From Bradyrhizobium algeriense (GTDB taxonomy: Bacteria > Pseudomonadota > Alphaproteobacteria > Rhizobiales > Xanthobacteraceae): a DNA stretch of 64,000 nucleotides. Below the pieces are notes generated by a model that was not told the origin of the DNA, made no database searches, and saw only the letters and a list, made by a program, of their open reading frames with translations. How positions within the stretch are numbered: the stretch's first letter is position 1; the number at the start of each line of letters is the position of its first letter. The stretch is from the NCBI RefSeq assembly GCF_003062295.1, contig NZ_PYCN01000027.1, forward strand, positions 1 through 64,000, given 5' to 3'. Both the position numbers and the translations under genes were made by a program. Shown one piece after another: positions 24,598-35,084 of this stretch.

Positions 24598-26193
24598 ATG
24601 TCGGTACGTCGGAGTTTGTTTGCAGCGGCCACGGCTTCAATCATCGCGCTCACAATGGCGCCGGCATCGGCCCAGACCCTGCGCTACGCCAACCAGGGCG
24701 ACCTCAAATCGCTCGACCCCTACACGCTGAACGAGAGCACGACGCACGCCCATCTCGGACACGTCTTCGAAGGCCTGGTGGCCCGCGACAGGGATTTGAA
24801 AATCATACCCGCCTTGGCGGAGAGCTGGGAAACGCCGGAGCCGACCCGCTGGCGGTTCCATTTGCGCAAGGGCGTAAAATTCCAGAACGGCGATCCCTTC
24901 ACCGCCGATGATGTGGTTTTCTCGGCGGATCGCGTCCGCAAAAAAGGCTCGAACCTGCAGACCCGCATTCCCACCGACGCCAAGGTCGTCAAGGTCGACG
25001 ACTACACGGTGGACTTCGTCCTGACCTCGCCAAATCCCATTCTCAACTCGCAATGGGATACCTGGTACATCATGAGCAAGAAATGGGCCGAGGCGAACAA
25101 TTCGGTCGACCCGACGCCCGCGGCGGCTACGACACCGAGCTTTGCCTCGCTTAACGCCAACGGCACCGGCCCCTTCAGCGTCGAGAGCCATCAGCCCGGC
25201 GTGAAGACGGTGTACAAGGCCAATCCGAACTGGTGGCGCAAGCCCGAACATAATCTCAAGGAAATCATCTTCACGCCGATCGGCTCGGACGCGACGCGCG
25301 TGGCCGCCCTGCTCTCGGGCGAAGTCGACGTCATCGAGCCGGTTCCGATCCAGGACATCACGCGGGTCGATTCCAGCGCCAACGCCCAGGTGCTGAAGGG
25401 ACCGGAACTTCGCACCATCTTCCTCGGCATGGATCAGACGCGCGACGAGCTGCTCTATTCCAACGTCAAGGGCAAGAACCCGTTCAAGGACGTCAAGGTG
25501 CGTGAGGCCTTCTTCAAGGCCGTCGATATCGAACTGATCAAGACCCGCGTCATGCGCGGCCTGTCGACACCCTCGGCGCTGATGATCGCGCCGCAATTGT
25601 TCAAGCTGTCCGGTGACTTCACGCGACCGAAACTCGATCCCGACGGCGCCAAGAAGCTTCTGACCGAAGCCGGTTATCCCGATGGCTTCGAAGTCACGAT
25701 GGACTGCCCGAACGACCGCTACGTCAACGACGCCGGGATCTGTCAAGCGGTGGTCGGCATGCTGGCCCGCATCGGCGTCAAGGTGACGCTGCTGGCCCAG
25801 CCCAAGGCGCAGTATTTCGCCAAGGTGCTGAAGCCCGGCGGCTACCAGACCTCGTTCTACCTGCTCGGCTGGACACCCGGCACGCTCGACTCCCACAACG
25901 TCCTGTTCGACATCATGGGCTGCCGTGACGATCCGAAATCCAGCCGCGGCGAGGCCAATCTCGGCGGCTACTGCAACAAGAAGCTCGACGAACTCACCGA
26001 CAAGGTGCTTCAGGAATCCGACATGACCAAACGCGATCTCCTGATCAAGCAAGCGTACGAAATCGGCGCCAAGGACTTTGGATATATCCCGCTGCACCAG
26101 CAGGCGCTGGCGTGGGGCGTATCGAAGAAAGTGAAGCTGAGCCAGCGCGCCGACAACCAGGTCCTGCTCTACTGGGCGACCAAACAGGACTAG
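24598..26193 (+). CDS. peptide/nickel-type ABC importer, periplasmic binding protein (system 1)
   Basis: This family 5 solute-binding protein has 531 residues. A Sec signal peptide is evident (SVRRSLFAAATASIIALTMA, cleavage after ASA-Q), followed by LRYANQGDLKSLDPYTLNES and the family block RFHLRKGVKFQNGDPFTADD. The start at 24598 follows GCGGGGAAA; the longer frame from 24508 has no signal-like start. It opens a long plus-strand locus with permeases and ATPases. A terminator-like hairpin and a palindromic repeat lie between it and the permease genes, so binding protein message may exceed that of the other components. Confidence 0.93.
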   Translation: MSVRRSLFAAATASIIALTMAPASAQTLRYANQGDLKSLDPYTLNESTTHAHLGHVFEGLVARDRDLKIIPALAESWETPEPTRWRFHLRKGVKFQNGDPFTADDVVFSADRVRKKGSNLQTRIPTDAKVVKVDDYTVDFVLTSPNPILNSQWDTWYIMSKKWAEANNSVDPTPAAATTPSFASLNANGTGPFSVESHQPGVKTVYKANPNWWRKPEHNLKEIIFTPIGSDATRVAALLSGEVDVIEPVPIQDITRVDSSANAQVLKGPELRTIFLGMDQTRDELLYSNVKGKNPFKDVKVREAFFKAVDIELIKTRVMRGLSTPSALMIAPQLFKLSGDFTRPKLDPDGAKKLLTEAGYPDGFEVTMDCPNDRYVNDAGICQAVVGMLARIGVKVTLLAQPKAQYFAKVLKPGGYQTSFYLLGWTPGTLDSHNVLFDIMGCRDDPKSSRGEANLGGYCNKKLDELTDKVLQESDMTKRDLLIKQAYEIGAKDFGYIPLHQQALAWGVSKKVKLSQRADNQVLLYWATKQD

Positions 26194-26210
26194 CCAGGCG
26201 TCAACAACAG

Positions 26211-26247
26211 GTCCCGGCGGCTTGGCGGCTTCCGGGACTTTTCTTTT
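26211..26247 (+). terminator. Terminator-like hairpin after the binding-protein gene
   Basis: The arms GTCCCGG (26211-26217) and CCGGGAC (26232-26238) are followed by TTTTCTTTT. It lies 17 bases after the stop of the substrate-binding gene, before the permeases of the same system. Partial termination here would give the high binding-protein to permease ratio usual for ABC importers. Confidence 0.75.
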
Positions 26248-26275
26248 CGAGGCGACCGCGACGTCCGCCGCCGCA

Positions 26276-26383
26276 TCTAGAGCATGATCCGGAAAAGTGG
26301 GTACCGGTTTTCCGAAAAGATCATGCTCAAACAATAAGATGATCGACGAGCATGCTTCAACTCAGTTGAAGCATGCTCTAGAG
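26276..26383. repeat. palindromic intergenic repeat, family F
   Basis: It has two parts. The left hairpin pairs AGCATGATCCGGAAAA with the mirror TTTTCCGAAAAGATCATGCT. The right one is GAGCATGCTTCAACT (26348) with its exact 15-base complement around a single C. TCTAGAGC flanks the whole unit. It is the well-known repeat whose frames read KTGTHFSGS-like peptides. It lies 17 bases before the permease start. Confidence 0.85.
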
Positions 26384-26400
26384 AGCAGTGAAAGGAATCC

Positions 26401-27381
26401 ATGCTCGCTTTCACTCTTCGCCGCGCTATCCAGGCCATCGGCGTCATGATCGCGGTCGGCGTCATCGCGTTCTCGATGTTCCGCTTTGCCGGCGACCCGG
26501 TCAACCAGATCGTCTCATTGGATACGCCGGCGGCCGAGCGCGAGGCGGTGCGCAAGTCGCTCGGCCTCGACGATCCCGTGCCGGTGCAGTTCGCCCGCTA
26601 CTTCGCCAATGCCGCGCAATTCAAGTTCGGCGTCTCCTACCAATTCCGCCAGCCGGTTTCGAACCTGTTGATGGAGCGGATGCCGGCGACGCTGGAACTG
26701 GCCGCCTGCGCCACCGTTTTCGCCATGGTGTTCGGCATCCTGATGGGGGTCTATTCGGCGCTGCGGCGTGACACCATTCTCACAAAATTCTTCCAGGCGG
26801 TGTCGCTGATCGGAATCTCGCTGCCGACCTTCCTGATCGGCATTCTCCTGATCTATCTGTTCTCGGTGACGCTGGGCTGGCTGCCCTCGTTCGGACGCGG
26901 CGACGTGGTGCGGATCGGCTGGTGGACGACAGGCCTGCTGACCTTTTCCGGCCTCAAGGCGCTGATCATGCCATCGGTCACGCTGGGGCTGTTCCAGATG
27001 ACCCTGATCATGCGGCTGGTGCGCGCCGAAATGCTCGAGGTGCTCCGCACCGATTACATCCGCTTCGCCCGCGCCCGCGGCCTGACGACACGCGCCATCC
27101 ATTTCGGCCACGCGCTGAAGAACACGCTGGTTCCCGTCATCACCGTGGCAGGGCTGCAGTTTGGCTCGGTAATTGCATTTGCCATCATCACCGAAACCGT
27201 CTTCCAGTGGCCGGGTATGGGATTGTTGTTCGTGCAGGCCGTGCAAAACGTCGATATCCCAATTATGGCCGCTTATCTGCTGATGGTGTCGCTGATCTTC
27301 GTCACTATCAATCTGGTGGTCGACATCCTCTACACGATCGTCGATCCGCGCCTGCGCTCGACCATCAGCCGTCCGGCCTAA
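26401..27381 (+). CDS. peptide ABC importer permease, DppB-like (system 1)
   Basis: The 326-residue inner-membrane permease has about six hydrophobic segments and an N-terminal first helix (LAFTLRRAIQAIGVMIAVGV). The family motif for ATPase coupling (EAA loop) is VLRTDYIRFARARGLTTRAI, followed by HALKNTLVPVITVAGLQFG. This is the DppB/OppB subtype. Its stop is 13 bp from the DppC-like gene. It works with the binding protein upstream and two ATPases downstream. Confidence 0.93.
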   Translation: MLAFTLRRAIQAIGVMIAVGVIAFSMFRFAGDPVNQIVSLDTPAAEREAVRKSLGLDDPVPVQFARYFANAAQFKFGVSYQFRQPVSNLLMERMPATLELAACATVFAMVFGILMGVYSALRRDTILTKFFQAVSLIGISLPTFLIGILLIYLFSVTLGWLPSFGRGDVVRIGWWTTGLLTFSGLKALIMPSVTLGLFQMTLIMRLVRAEMLEVLRTDYIRFARARGLTTRAIHFGHALKNTLVPVITVAGLQFGSVIAFAIITETVFQWPGMGLLFVQAVQNVDIPIMAAYLLMVSLIFVTINLVVDILYTIVDPRLRSTISRPA

Positions 27382-27394
27382 AGCGAGACATCCA

Positions 27395-28366
27395 ATGTCC
27401 GATGCCGTGGTGCCCCACCGAGTAGAGCCGAGCGCGGAGCGGACGCGCGCCGGCACGGGCTGGATCAAGCGCGCGCTCGACAGCGATATTTTCTATTCGT
27501 TCCGCCGCTCGCGAATGACCATGGTGGCGGCTGCCGTCACCGTCCTGTTCTTTCTGCTGGCGCTCTTCGCATCGCAGCTCGCGGTGCAGAACCCCTTCGA
27601 TCCGGCGCAGCTTCAATTGATGAATTCGCGGATCTCGCCGCTGTGGACCGCCGACGGCCAGAGCCCGTTCCTGCTCGGCACTGACGAGCAGGGCCGCGAC
27701 GTATTTTCAGCTATTCTCTACGGCTTGCGGATCTCGCTCGTGGTCGGCGTGCTCGGCGTCATCTTTGCCGGGACGCTCGGCATCACGCTTGGCCTGATCG
27801 CGGGCTATGTCGGCGGCGCGGTCGACGGCTTGATCATGCGCATCGCCGACGTGCAGCTCACCTTCCCCGCGATCCTGATCGCGCTACTCGTCAACGGCGT
27901 CGCCAAGTCCGTATTCGGCAACCGGCTGGACGCCATGAGTACGCTGGCGGTGCTGGTGGTCGCGATCGGCTTAAGTTTCTGGGTGCAGTATGCCCGCACC
28001 GTGCGCGGCTCGGTCATGGTCGAGAAGAGCAAGGATTACGTCGCGGCAGCCCAACTGATCGGCCTGCCCGCGCCCAAGATCATGCTGCGGCATGTGCTGC
28101 CCAACACGATGGGCCCCATCCTTGTCATCGCCACCATCAACCTCGCGCTCGCCGTCATCACCGAGGCGACGCTGTCGTTCCTGGGCGCCGGCATGCCCGA
28201 CACCATGCCCTCGCTCGGCACCCTGATCCGGATCGGCAACAACTATCTGTTCGCCGGCGAATGGTGGATCGTCGCCTTCCCCGGCATAGCGCTGGCGGGA
28301 CTGATCCTCTCCATCAACCTGCTCGGCGACTGGCTGCGCGACGCGCTCAATCCAAAGCTCCGATGA
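27395..28366 (+). CDS. peptide ABC importer permease, DppC-like (system 1)
   Basis: The 323-residue permease of the DppC/OppC subtype has a short N-terminal cytoplasmic part and first helix, then the OppC N-terminal motif FLLGTDEQGRDVFSAILYG. The coupling loop is EKSKDYVAAAQLIGLPAPKI with LRHVLPNTMGPILV, and LSFLGAGMPDTMPSLGTLI closes the domain. It overlaps the next ATPase gene by 4 bases (ATGA), so the two are coupled. Confidence 0.93.
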   Translation: MSDAVVPHRVEPSAERTRAGTGWIKRALDSDIFYSFRRSRMTMVAAAVTVLFFLLALFASQLAVQNPFDPAQLQLMNSRISPLWTADGQSPFLLGTDEQGRDVFSAILYGLRISLVVGVLGVIFAGTLGITLGLIAGYVGGAVDGLIMRIADVQLTFPAILIALLVNGVAKSVFGNRLDAMSTLAVLVVAIGLSFWVQYARTVRGSVMVEKSKDYVAAAQLIGLPAPKIMLRHVLPNTMGPILVIATINLALAVITEATLSFLGAGMPDTMPSLGTLIRIGNNYLFAGEWWIVAFPGIALAGLILSINLLGDWLRDALNPKLR

Positions 28367-29361
28367 CCGTTCCTGTCCTTTCCGTGCGTAACCTCGAGGT
28401 GGAATTCCTCACCCGCCGCAGCGCGCTGCGCGCGATCAACGGGGTGTCGTTCGACATCGCCAAGGGTGAAGTGCTCGGCGTGGTCGGCGAGTCCGGCGCC
28501 GGCAAATCGGTCACGGGGCTTGCCGTCATCGGGCTGATCGATCCGCCCGGCCGCATCGCAGGCGGCGAGATCTACCTGTCGGGAACGCGAATCGACCATC
28601 TGCCACCGGAAGAAATCCGCCGCATCCGCGGAAAACGGATCGGCATGATCTTTCAGGATCCGCTGACCAGCCTCAATCCGCTCTACCGGATCGGCGACCA
28701 GATCGTCGAGACGATCCGGACCCACCTGAATCTGTCGGAGACCGCGGCGCGCAAGCGCGCCATCGACCTGTTGGCCGAAGTCGGTATCCCCGCGCCGGAA
28801 AAACGCATCGACGCCTATCCGCACGAATTCTCCGGCGGCATGCGCCAGCGTGTCGTGATCGCGCTGGCGATCTGCGCCGAACCCGAATTGATCATCGCCG
28901 ACGAGCCGACTACCGCGCTCGACGTTTCCGTGCAGGCGCAGATCATTTCGCTGATCAAACGCCTCGGGCGCGATCACGGCACGGCGGTGATGCTGGTTAC
29001 CCACGACATGGGCGTGATCGCCGAGACCTCCGACCGCGTCGCGGTGATGTATTCCGGACGTATCGCCGAGATCGGCCCGGTGCAGGACGTGGTGCAGAAC
29101 CCGCTGCATCCCTACGCGAAGGGATTGATGGGCGCGATCCCCACGCTGGCCGGCGAGGACAAGCGACTGGTGCAAATTCCCGGCTCGATGCCGCGGCTGT
29201 CGGCGATCCCGCCGGGCTGCTCGTTCAATCCGCGCTGCGCCTTTGCGTTCGACCGTTGCCGCGTCGAACGGCCGGAACCGCTCAAGCACGGCTCGCATGC
29301 GGTGGCCTGCCATCTCTTCGATACCGCGCCAGGCGAAACCGCGAAGGAGACCGCGGCATGA
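28363..29361 (+). CDS. peptide ABC importer ATPase, DppD-like (system 1)
   Basis: The 332-residue ATP-binding subunit has Walker A GESGAGKS, signature FSGGMRQR, Walker B LIIADEPTTALDV and the H-loop TLVTHDMG-like sequence LVTHDMGVI. The C-terminal oligopeptide-transporter region has PPGCSFNPRCAFAFDRC, whose Cys residues may bind an Fe-S cluster in DppD/DppF proteins. I use ATG 28363, which overlaps the permease stop. The ORF upstream of it is out-of-frame permease sequence. Confidence 0.94.
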   Translation: MTVPVLSVRNLEVEFLTRRSALRAINGVSFDIAKGEVLGVVGESGAGKSVTGLAVIGLIDPPGRIAGGEIYLSGTRIDHLPPEEIRRIRGKRIGMIFQDPLTSLNPLYRIGDQIVETIRTHLNLSETAARKRAIDLLAEVGIPAPEKRIDAYPHEFSGGMRQRVVIALAICAEPELIIADEPTTALDVSVQAQIISLIKRLGRDHGTAVMLVTHDMGVIAETSDRVAVMYSGRIAEIGPVQDVVQNPLHPYAKGLMGAIPTLAGEDKRLVQIPGSMPRLSAIPPGCSFNPRCAFAFDRCRVERPEPLKHGSHAVACHLFDTAPGETAKETAA

Positions 29362-30356
29362 CGGCCTCCTTTGTCGATGTGAGAAATCTGCGCCGCGTGT
29401 TCGACGTCTCGAAACCGTGGCTCAACCGTGTCCTCGAGGGCGGCCATCTGGAATTTTTGAAGGCCGTCGACGGCGTGACCTTCGATATCAAAAAGGGCGA
29501 AACTTTTGCGCTCGTCGGCGAGTCCGGCTCGGGCAAGACCACTGTGGCGCGGATGGTGGTGGGATTGCTGCCGCCGAGTTCGGGCGAGGTCGTGATCGAC
29601 GGCGTGTCGATGACGAATGCGAGGCAGGCACAGGCGCGGCAGCGGCTCCGCCGCCGCATCCAGATGATTTTTCAGGACCCCTATGCGAGCCTCAATCCGC
29701 GTTTTCGTGTCGATGCTATCGTCTCCGAACCGATCCGCGCCTTCGACCTGATCCAGGGCGAGCGCGATATCCGAACGCGCGTCGGTGAATTGTTGAGCGT
29801 CGTCGGCCTGCATCCCGACGACGGGTTAAAATATCCGCACGAATTCTCCGGCGGCCAGCGCCAGCGCATCGCGATCGCGCGCGCACTGGCGTCGGAGGCA
29901 GAATTCATCGTCTGCGACGAGCCGACCTCGGCGCTGGATGTTTCCGTTCAGGCGCAGATCCTCAACCTGATGCGCGACCTGCAGGACAAGTTCGGCCTGA
30001 CCTATCTCTTCATCAGCCACAACCTCGCCGTGGTCCGCCATATGGCGACCCGGATCGGCGTGATGTATCTCGGCCGTATCGTCGAGATTGCGGAAGGGCG
30101 CGAGCTGTTCGCCAATCCCAAAATGCCTTACACCAAGATGCTGCTGGGGGCGGTTCCGGATCTCGCGATGTCCGGCCGCCAGCGGATCCCGGTCAAGGGC
30201 GAAATCCCCAATCCGATCGATCCGCCGCCCGGCTGCGCCTTCAACCCGCGCTGCCCGCTGGCGTTCGATCTCTGCCGGAAGGAAGCGCCGGCCCTGATCG
30301 ACGGCGTCGCCTGCCATGCCGTCAACCATCCGGTTGAGACCACGGCCTTGGTATGA
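29358..30356 (+). CDS. peptide ABC importer ATPase, DppF-like (system 1)
   Basis: The 332-residue partner ATPase has Walker A GESGSGKTT, signature FSGGQRQRIAIARAL, Walker B FIVCDEPTSALDV and switch His in LFISHNLAVV. The C-terminal cluster is PPPGCAFNPRCPLAFDLC. The start overlaps the DppD-like gene by 4 bases. With the genes upstream it completes a five-component importer. The next gene, the GGT-like hydrolase, begins about 100 bp later. Confidence 0.94.
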   Translation: MTASFVDVRNLRRVFDVSKPWLNRVLEGGHLEFLKAVDGVTFDIKKGETFALVGESGSGKTTVARMVVGLLPPSSGEVVIDGVSMTNARQAQARQRLRRRIQMIFQDPYASLNPRFRVDAIVSEPIRAFDLIQGERDIRTRVGELLSVVGLHPDDGLKYPHEFSGGQRQRIAIARALASEAEFIVCDEPTSALDVSVQAQILNLMRDLQDKFGLTYLFISHNLAVVRHMATRIGVMYLGRIVEIAEGRELFANPKMPYTKMLLGAVPDLAMSGRQRIPVKGEIPNPIDPPPGCAFNPRCPLAFDLCRKEAPALIDGVACHAVNHPVETTALV

Positions 30357-30459
30357 TCACCGGGATGGGTGCAATGCGTGGCATCCCAGCGGTTGGCATC
30401 CAGCCTTGCCTGTGGTCAAGTGCGCCCGCATCAAGATACCAGCACCGCATCGGACTCCC

Positions 30460-32265
30460 ATGAGCAACATCAATCCCGATCCGTTCACCACAAGGCCGGA
30501 AATCGAAGGCACCTTTGGCGTGGTCACCTCGACGCACTGGATCGCCACCGCCGTCGGCATGGGTATCCTGGAAAAAGGCGGCAACGCCTTCGACGCCGGT
30601 GTCGCCACCGCCTTCACGCTGCAGGTGGTGGAGCCGCATCTGAACGGTCCGGGCGGCGACGTGCCCATCATTGTGCATGACACCAAGCGCGGCCGTACCG
30701 AGGTGATCTGCGGCCAAGGCCCCGCACCTGCCAAGGCCACCATCGCGCATTACAAGAGCGAAGGCCTGGAAATGGTGCCCGGCACCGGGCTTCTCGCCGC
30801 CTGCGTGCCCGGCACGTTCGAATCCTGGATGCTGCTGCTTCGCGACTACGGCACGATGCGGCTGCGCGACGTGCTGGAGCCTGCGATCGCCTATGCGCGC
30901 GACGGCTATCCGCTGGTCGAGCGCGCATCCGCGACTATCCAGATCGTCGAGAAATTGTTTCGCAATCACTGGACGACGTCGGCCGCGGTCTATCTGCCGA
31001 ATAATGAAGTGCCGCGGCCCGGCACGCTATTCACCAACAAAAAACTCTCGGAAACCTACGCCCGCATTCTGAAAGAGGCCGAAAGCGCCGGCTCCGATCG
31101 CGTCGCGCAGATCGAACGCGCGCGCAAATCCTGGTCGCACGGCTTCGTGGCGGAAGCGATCGACAAGTTCTGCCGCACCCAGGAAGTGATGGATGTCAGC
31201 GGCTCGCCACATCGCGGCGTGCTTTCGGCCGACGACATGGCGCGCTGGCAGCCGACGGTCGAGGCGCCGCTGACCTACGACTACGGCCGCTACACCGTCT
31301 GCAAGCCCGGCGTCTGGAGCCAGGGCCCTGTGATGCTGCAGCAGCTGGCGCTGCTGAAGGGCTTTGAGCTCGACGGGCTCGATCCCGCCGGCCCCGAATT
31401 CATCCATCTGCAGATCGAATGCGCGAAACTCGCGTTCGCCGACCGCGAGAAGTTTTATGGCGACCCGAAATTCACCGAAATTCCGATCGCGACCTTGCTG
31501 TCGGACGCCTACAACGACGAACGCCGCAAGCTGATCTCAAGGGACAAGGCCTCGCTCGATTTCATCCCGGGCTCGGTCGAAGGTTTCGGCTCGGTCGTAA
31601 AGCTGCGCCGAGCCGAAGGCCATCGCGAGGCGGTCGGCGCCATGGGCGCGGGCGAGCCGACCGTCGGCCGCTTCGGCGAGGTGCGCGGCGATACCGTGCA
31701 TTTCGACATCATCGATCAGGCCGGCAACATGGTTTCGGCGACCCCGTCCGGCGGCTGGCTGCAATCCTCGCCGGTCATTCCGGAACTTGGCTTCTGCCTC
31801 GGCAGCCGCGCTCAGATGTTCTGGCTGGAGGAAGATCACCCGGCCGCACTCGCGCCCGGCAAGCGCCCACGGACCACGCTCTCGCCGACCATGTGCTATC
31901 GCGACGGCGAGCCGTACATGGCCTGGGGATCGCCGGGCGGCGACCAGCAGGATCAATGGACCACGCAGTTCTTCCTGCGGCATGTGCACGCCAAACTGAA
32001 TCTGCAGGAAGCGATCGACGCGCCGGCTTGGCACTCCGAACATTTCCCGATCTCGTTCTGGCCACGCACCGCGCGCCCCGGCGTGCTGGTGGTCGAGAAC
32101 CGCGTGCCGAAGGCGACCGTCGATACCCTGAAGGGCCGCGGCCACGTCGTCGAGATTGGCCCCGACTGGTCGGAAGGCCGCCTGACTGCAGCCTCAAAAG
32201 TTGGCCGCCGCCGCCGCGCCGCCGCCAATCCCAGGGGCATGCAGGGCTACGCGGCCGGACGATAG
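30460..32265 (+). CDS. gamma-glutamyltransferase-fold Ntn hydrolase, probably cytoplasmic
   Basis: The 601-residue protein has the GGT fold. The autocleavage/nucleophile region is GDTVHFDIIDQAGNMVSAT with Thr412 matching E. coli GGT Thr391, and GSPGGDQQDQ matches the oxyanion-hole GSPGG. Residues that bind the gamma-glutamyl group in E. coli GGT appear replaced: Arg114 by Gln86, Asn411 by Gly432, and the acidic QMDDF loop reads RAQMF. There is no signal peptide at the chosen start (MSNINPDPFTT), so it is probably cytoplasmic. It may cleave another amide in imported compounds. The Shine-Dalgarno is weak. It lies between two ABC importers and before DUF1028. Confidence 0.88.
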   Translation: MSNINPDPFTTRPEIEGTFGVVTSTHWIATAVGMGILEKGGNAFDAGVATAFTLQVVEPHLNGPGGDVPIIVHDTKRGRTEVICGQGPAPAKATIAHYKSEGLEMVPGTGLLAACVPGTFESWMLLLRDYGTMRLRDVLEPAIAYARDGYPLVERASATIQIVEKLFRNHWTTSAAVYLPNNEVPRPGTLFTNKKLSETYARILKEAESAGSDRVAQIERARKSWSHGFVAEAIDKFCRTQEVMDVSGSPHRGVLSADDMARWQPTVEAPLTYDYGRYTVCKPGVWSQGPVMLQQLALLKGFELDGLDPAGPEFIHLQIECAKLAFADREKFYGDPKFTEIPIATLLSDAYNDERRKLISRDKASLDFIPGSVEGFGSVVKLRRAEGHREAVGAMGAGEPTVGRFGEVRGDTVHFDIIDQAGNMVSATPSGGWLQSSPVIPELGFCLGSRAQMFWLEEDHPAALAPGKRPRTTLSPTMCYRDGEPYMAWGSPGGDQQDQWTTQFFLRHVHAKLNLQEAIDAPAWHSEHFPISFWPRTARPGVLVVENRVPKATVDTLKGRGHVVEIGPDWSEGRLTAASKVGRRRRAAANPRGMQGYAAGR

Positions 32266-32281
32266 TTAGAGAAGAGACAAG

Positions 32282-32988
32282 ATGACCTGGTCGATCATCG
32301 CCCGCGATTCGCTCACCGGCCAAATCGGTATTGCCGTTGCGACCAGATTTTTCGCGGTGGGCGCGCGTGTGCCGCATATCGCTCCCGGCATCGGCGGCGT
32401 CGCCACGCAGGCGCTGGTCAATCCCTATTACGGCATCGACGGCGTAAAGCTGCTGCGCGAAGGGCGCGAGCCCCGCGAGGTGGTGGACACGCTGATTGCC
32501 GCCGACGACGGCCGCGAGGCCCGGCAGCTTCATGTCGTGGATATCATGGGCCGGATCGCCGCGCATACGGGCAGCGAATGCGTCGACTGGTGCGGTCATA
32601 TTCAGGGTGACGGCTTTTCGCTTGCCGGCAACATGCTGGCTGGCGCCGCCGTGCTCGACGATACCGCGCAGGCCTTTATCGCCAATGCCAGCCTGCCCTT
32701 TGCGCAGCGGCTGATCGTGGCCATGAAGGCCGGCGAAGCCGCCGGGGGCGACAAGCGCGGCAAGCAATCGGCCGCGCTGGTGATCCAGGGCGAGGAGGAA
32801 TGGTCCGATCTCGACCTGCGCGTCGACGACCATACCGATCCGCTTGCCGAACTCGAGCGGTTGGAACAGGTCAGCCGCGAGCGCTGGGTGCATTTTCGTC
32901 AATTCATGCCGACGCGGAGAAATCCTGCCGGGATCACCGACCGCGCCGTGATAGACGCCACCATCGAAGCGGCGTTGGAGGGCAAGGC

Positions 32989-32992
<4 letters not shown>
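32282..32992 (+). CDS. DUF1028 family protein
   Basis: DUF1028 proteins also have an Ntn-hydrolase-like appearance and are often encoded next to GGT-like enzymes or peptide transporters; their reaction is unknown. The 236 residues begin TWSIIARDSLTGQIGIAVAT, continue APGIGGVATQALVNPYYG, and contain GDGFSLAGNMLAGAAVLDD, the family core. It lies 16 bp after the GGT-like gene and overlaps the next ATPase by 4 bases, so it is part of the same operon. Joint processing of an imported substrate with the GGT-like enzyme is an inference. Confidence 0.9.
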
Positions 32993-33974
<982 letters not shown>

Positions 33975-33978
<4 letters not shown>

Positions 33979-35084
33979 CCGCCCTGCTCGAAGTAGAAGG
34001 CCTGGTGAAGCATTTCGTTGCCGCGCGTTCGGTGTTTGGCCGGCCCACCGCCCATGTCAGAGCAGTCGACGGCGTCAGCTTCACCGTCGAGGCCGGCAAG
34101 ACGCTGGCGCTGGTCGGCGAATCCGGCTGCGGGAAGTCTACGGTGAGCCGGCTGGTGTTGCGGCTGATCGAACCCGACGCCGGTCGGGTCCGTTTCGAGG
34201 GCAGCGATCTCCTGGCACTGGACGCCGATGAACTGCGCAACTTCCGCCGCGACGCGCAGATCATTTTCCAGGACCCCTACGCCTCGCTCAATCCGCGCAT
34301 GACGGTCAGCCAGATCCTGACCGAGCCGCTGGTGCTGCACGATCTGGTGCCGGCCCCGCGCCGCCGCGAACGGGTTGGAGAATTGCTGCGCCTGGTCGGG
34401 CTGGAGCCGCGTTTTGCGCGGCGTTATCCGCACGAGTTTTCCGGCGGCCAGCGCCAGCGCATTGCGATTGCACGCGCGCTGGCGGTGGAGCCGAAACTGA
34501 TCATCTGCGACGAGCCGGTATCCGCGCTCGACGTCTCGATCCGCTCGCAGATCCTCAATCTCTTGCGCGACCTGCAGGACCGGCTCGGCCTCGCCTACAT
34601 CTTCGTCAGCCATGACCTTGCCGTGGTGAAGCACATCGCCGACCGGGTCGCGGTGATGAATCTCGGCGTGATCGTCGAGACCGCGGATGCGCAGGCGCTG
34701 TTCGCAGCTCCCCGGCACCCCTACAGCCGGGCCCTTCTGTCGGCGATTCCGGTGCCCAAACCGCGGGCAAAGCGCAGCCGAATTGTGCTGCAAGGAGAGA
34801 TGCCGAGTGCCCTCGACCCACCGGCCGGCTGCCGCTTTCACACGCGCTGTCCTTACACGATCGACCGGTGCCGAATTGAAGTGCCGCAACTGCTCGCGGA
34901 TGATGCAGGACACGCCACAGCCTGCCACCGCACGGCGGAATTGCCGCCACCGGAGACGGTCATGGCGATGGACAGCGGCTTTTCTCCCGCCCTGGAAAAA
35001 TTGGTGGCCGCCTTCAGCAAAGGCACGGAAGCTGCAAGGCCCGGCGGGGTTGATATGGTCGGGACCACAACAACAGTGAGTTAA
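33975..35084 (+). CDS. peptide ABC importer ATPase, DppF-like (system 2)
   Basis: The 369-residue ATPase has Walker A GESGCGKST, signature FSGGQRQRIAIARAL, Walker B LIICDEPVSALDV and H-loop FVSHDLAVV. The Cys-containing tail is PPAGCRFHTRCPYTIDRC. It is about 40 residues longer than its system 1 counterpart because of a C-terminal extension (SPALEKLVAAFSKGTEAARP region). The stop codon shares its last base with the ATG of the binding-protein gene. Confidence 0.94.

Noticed and set aside
24637..26334. A 565-codon minus-strand frame opposite the system 1 binding protein
   Set aside because: It is antisense to a signal-peptide-bearing family 5 binding protein; no recognisable family.
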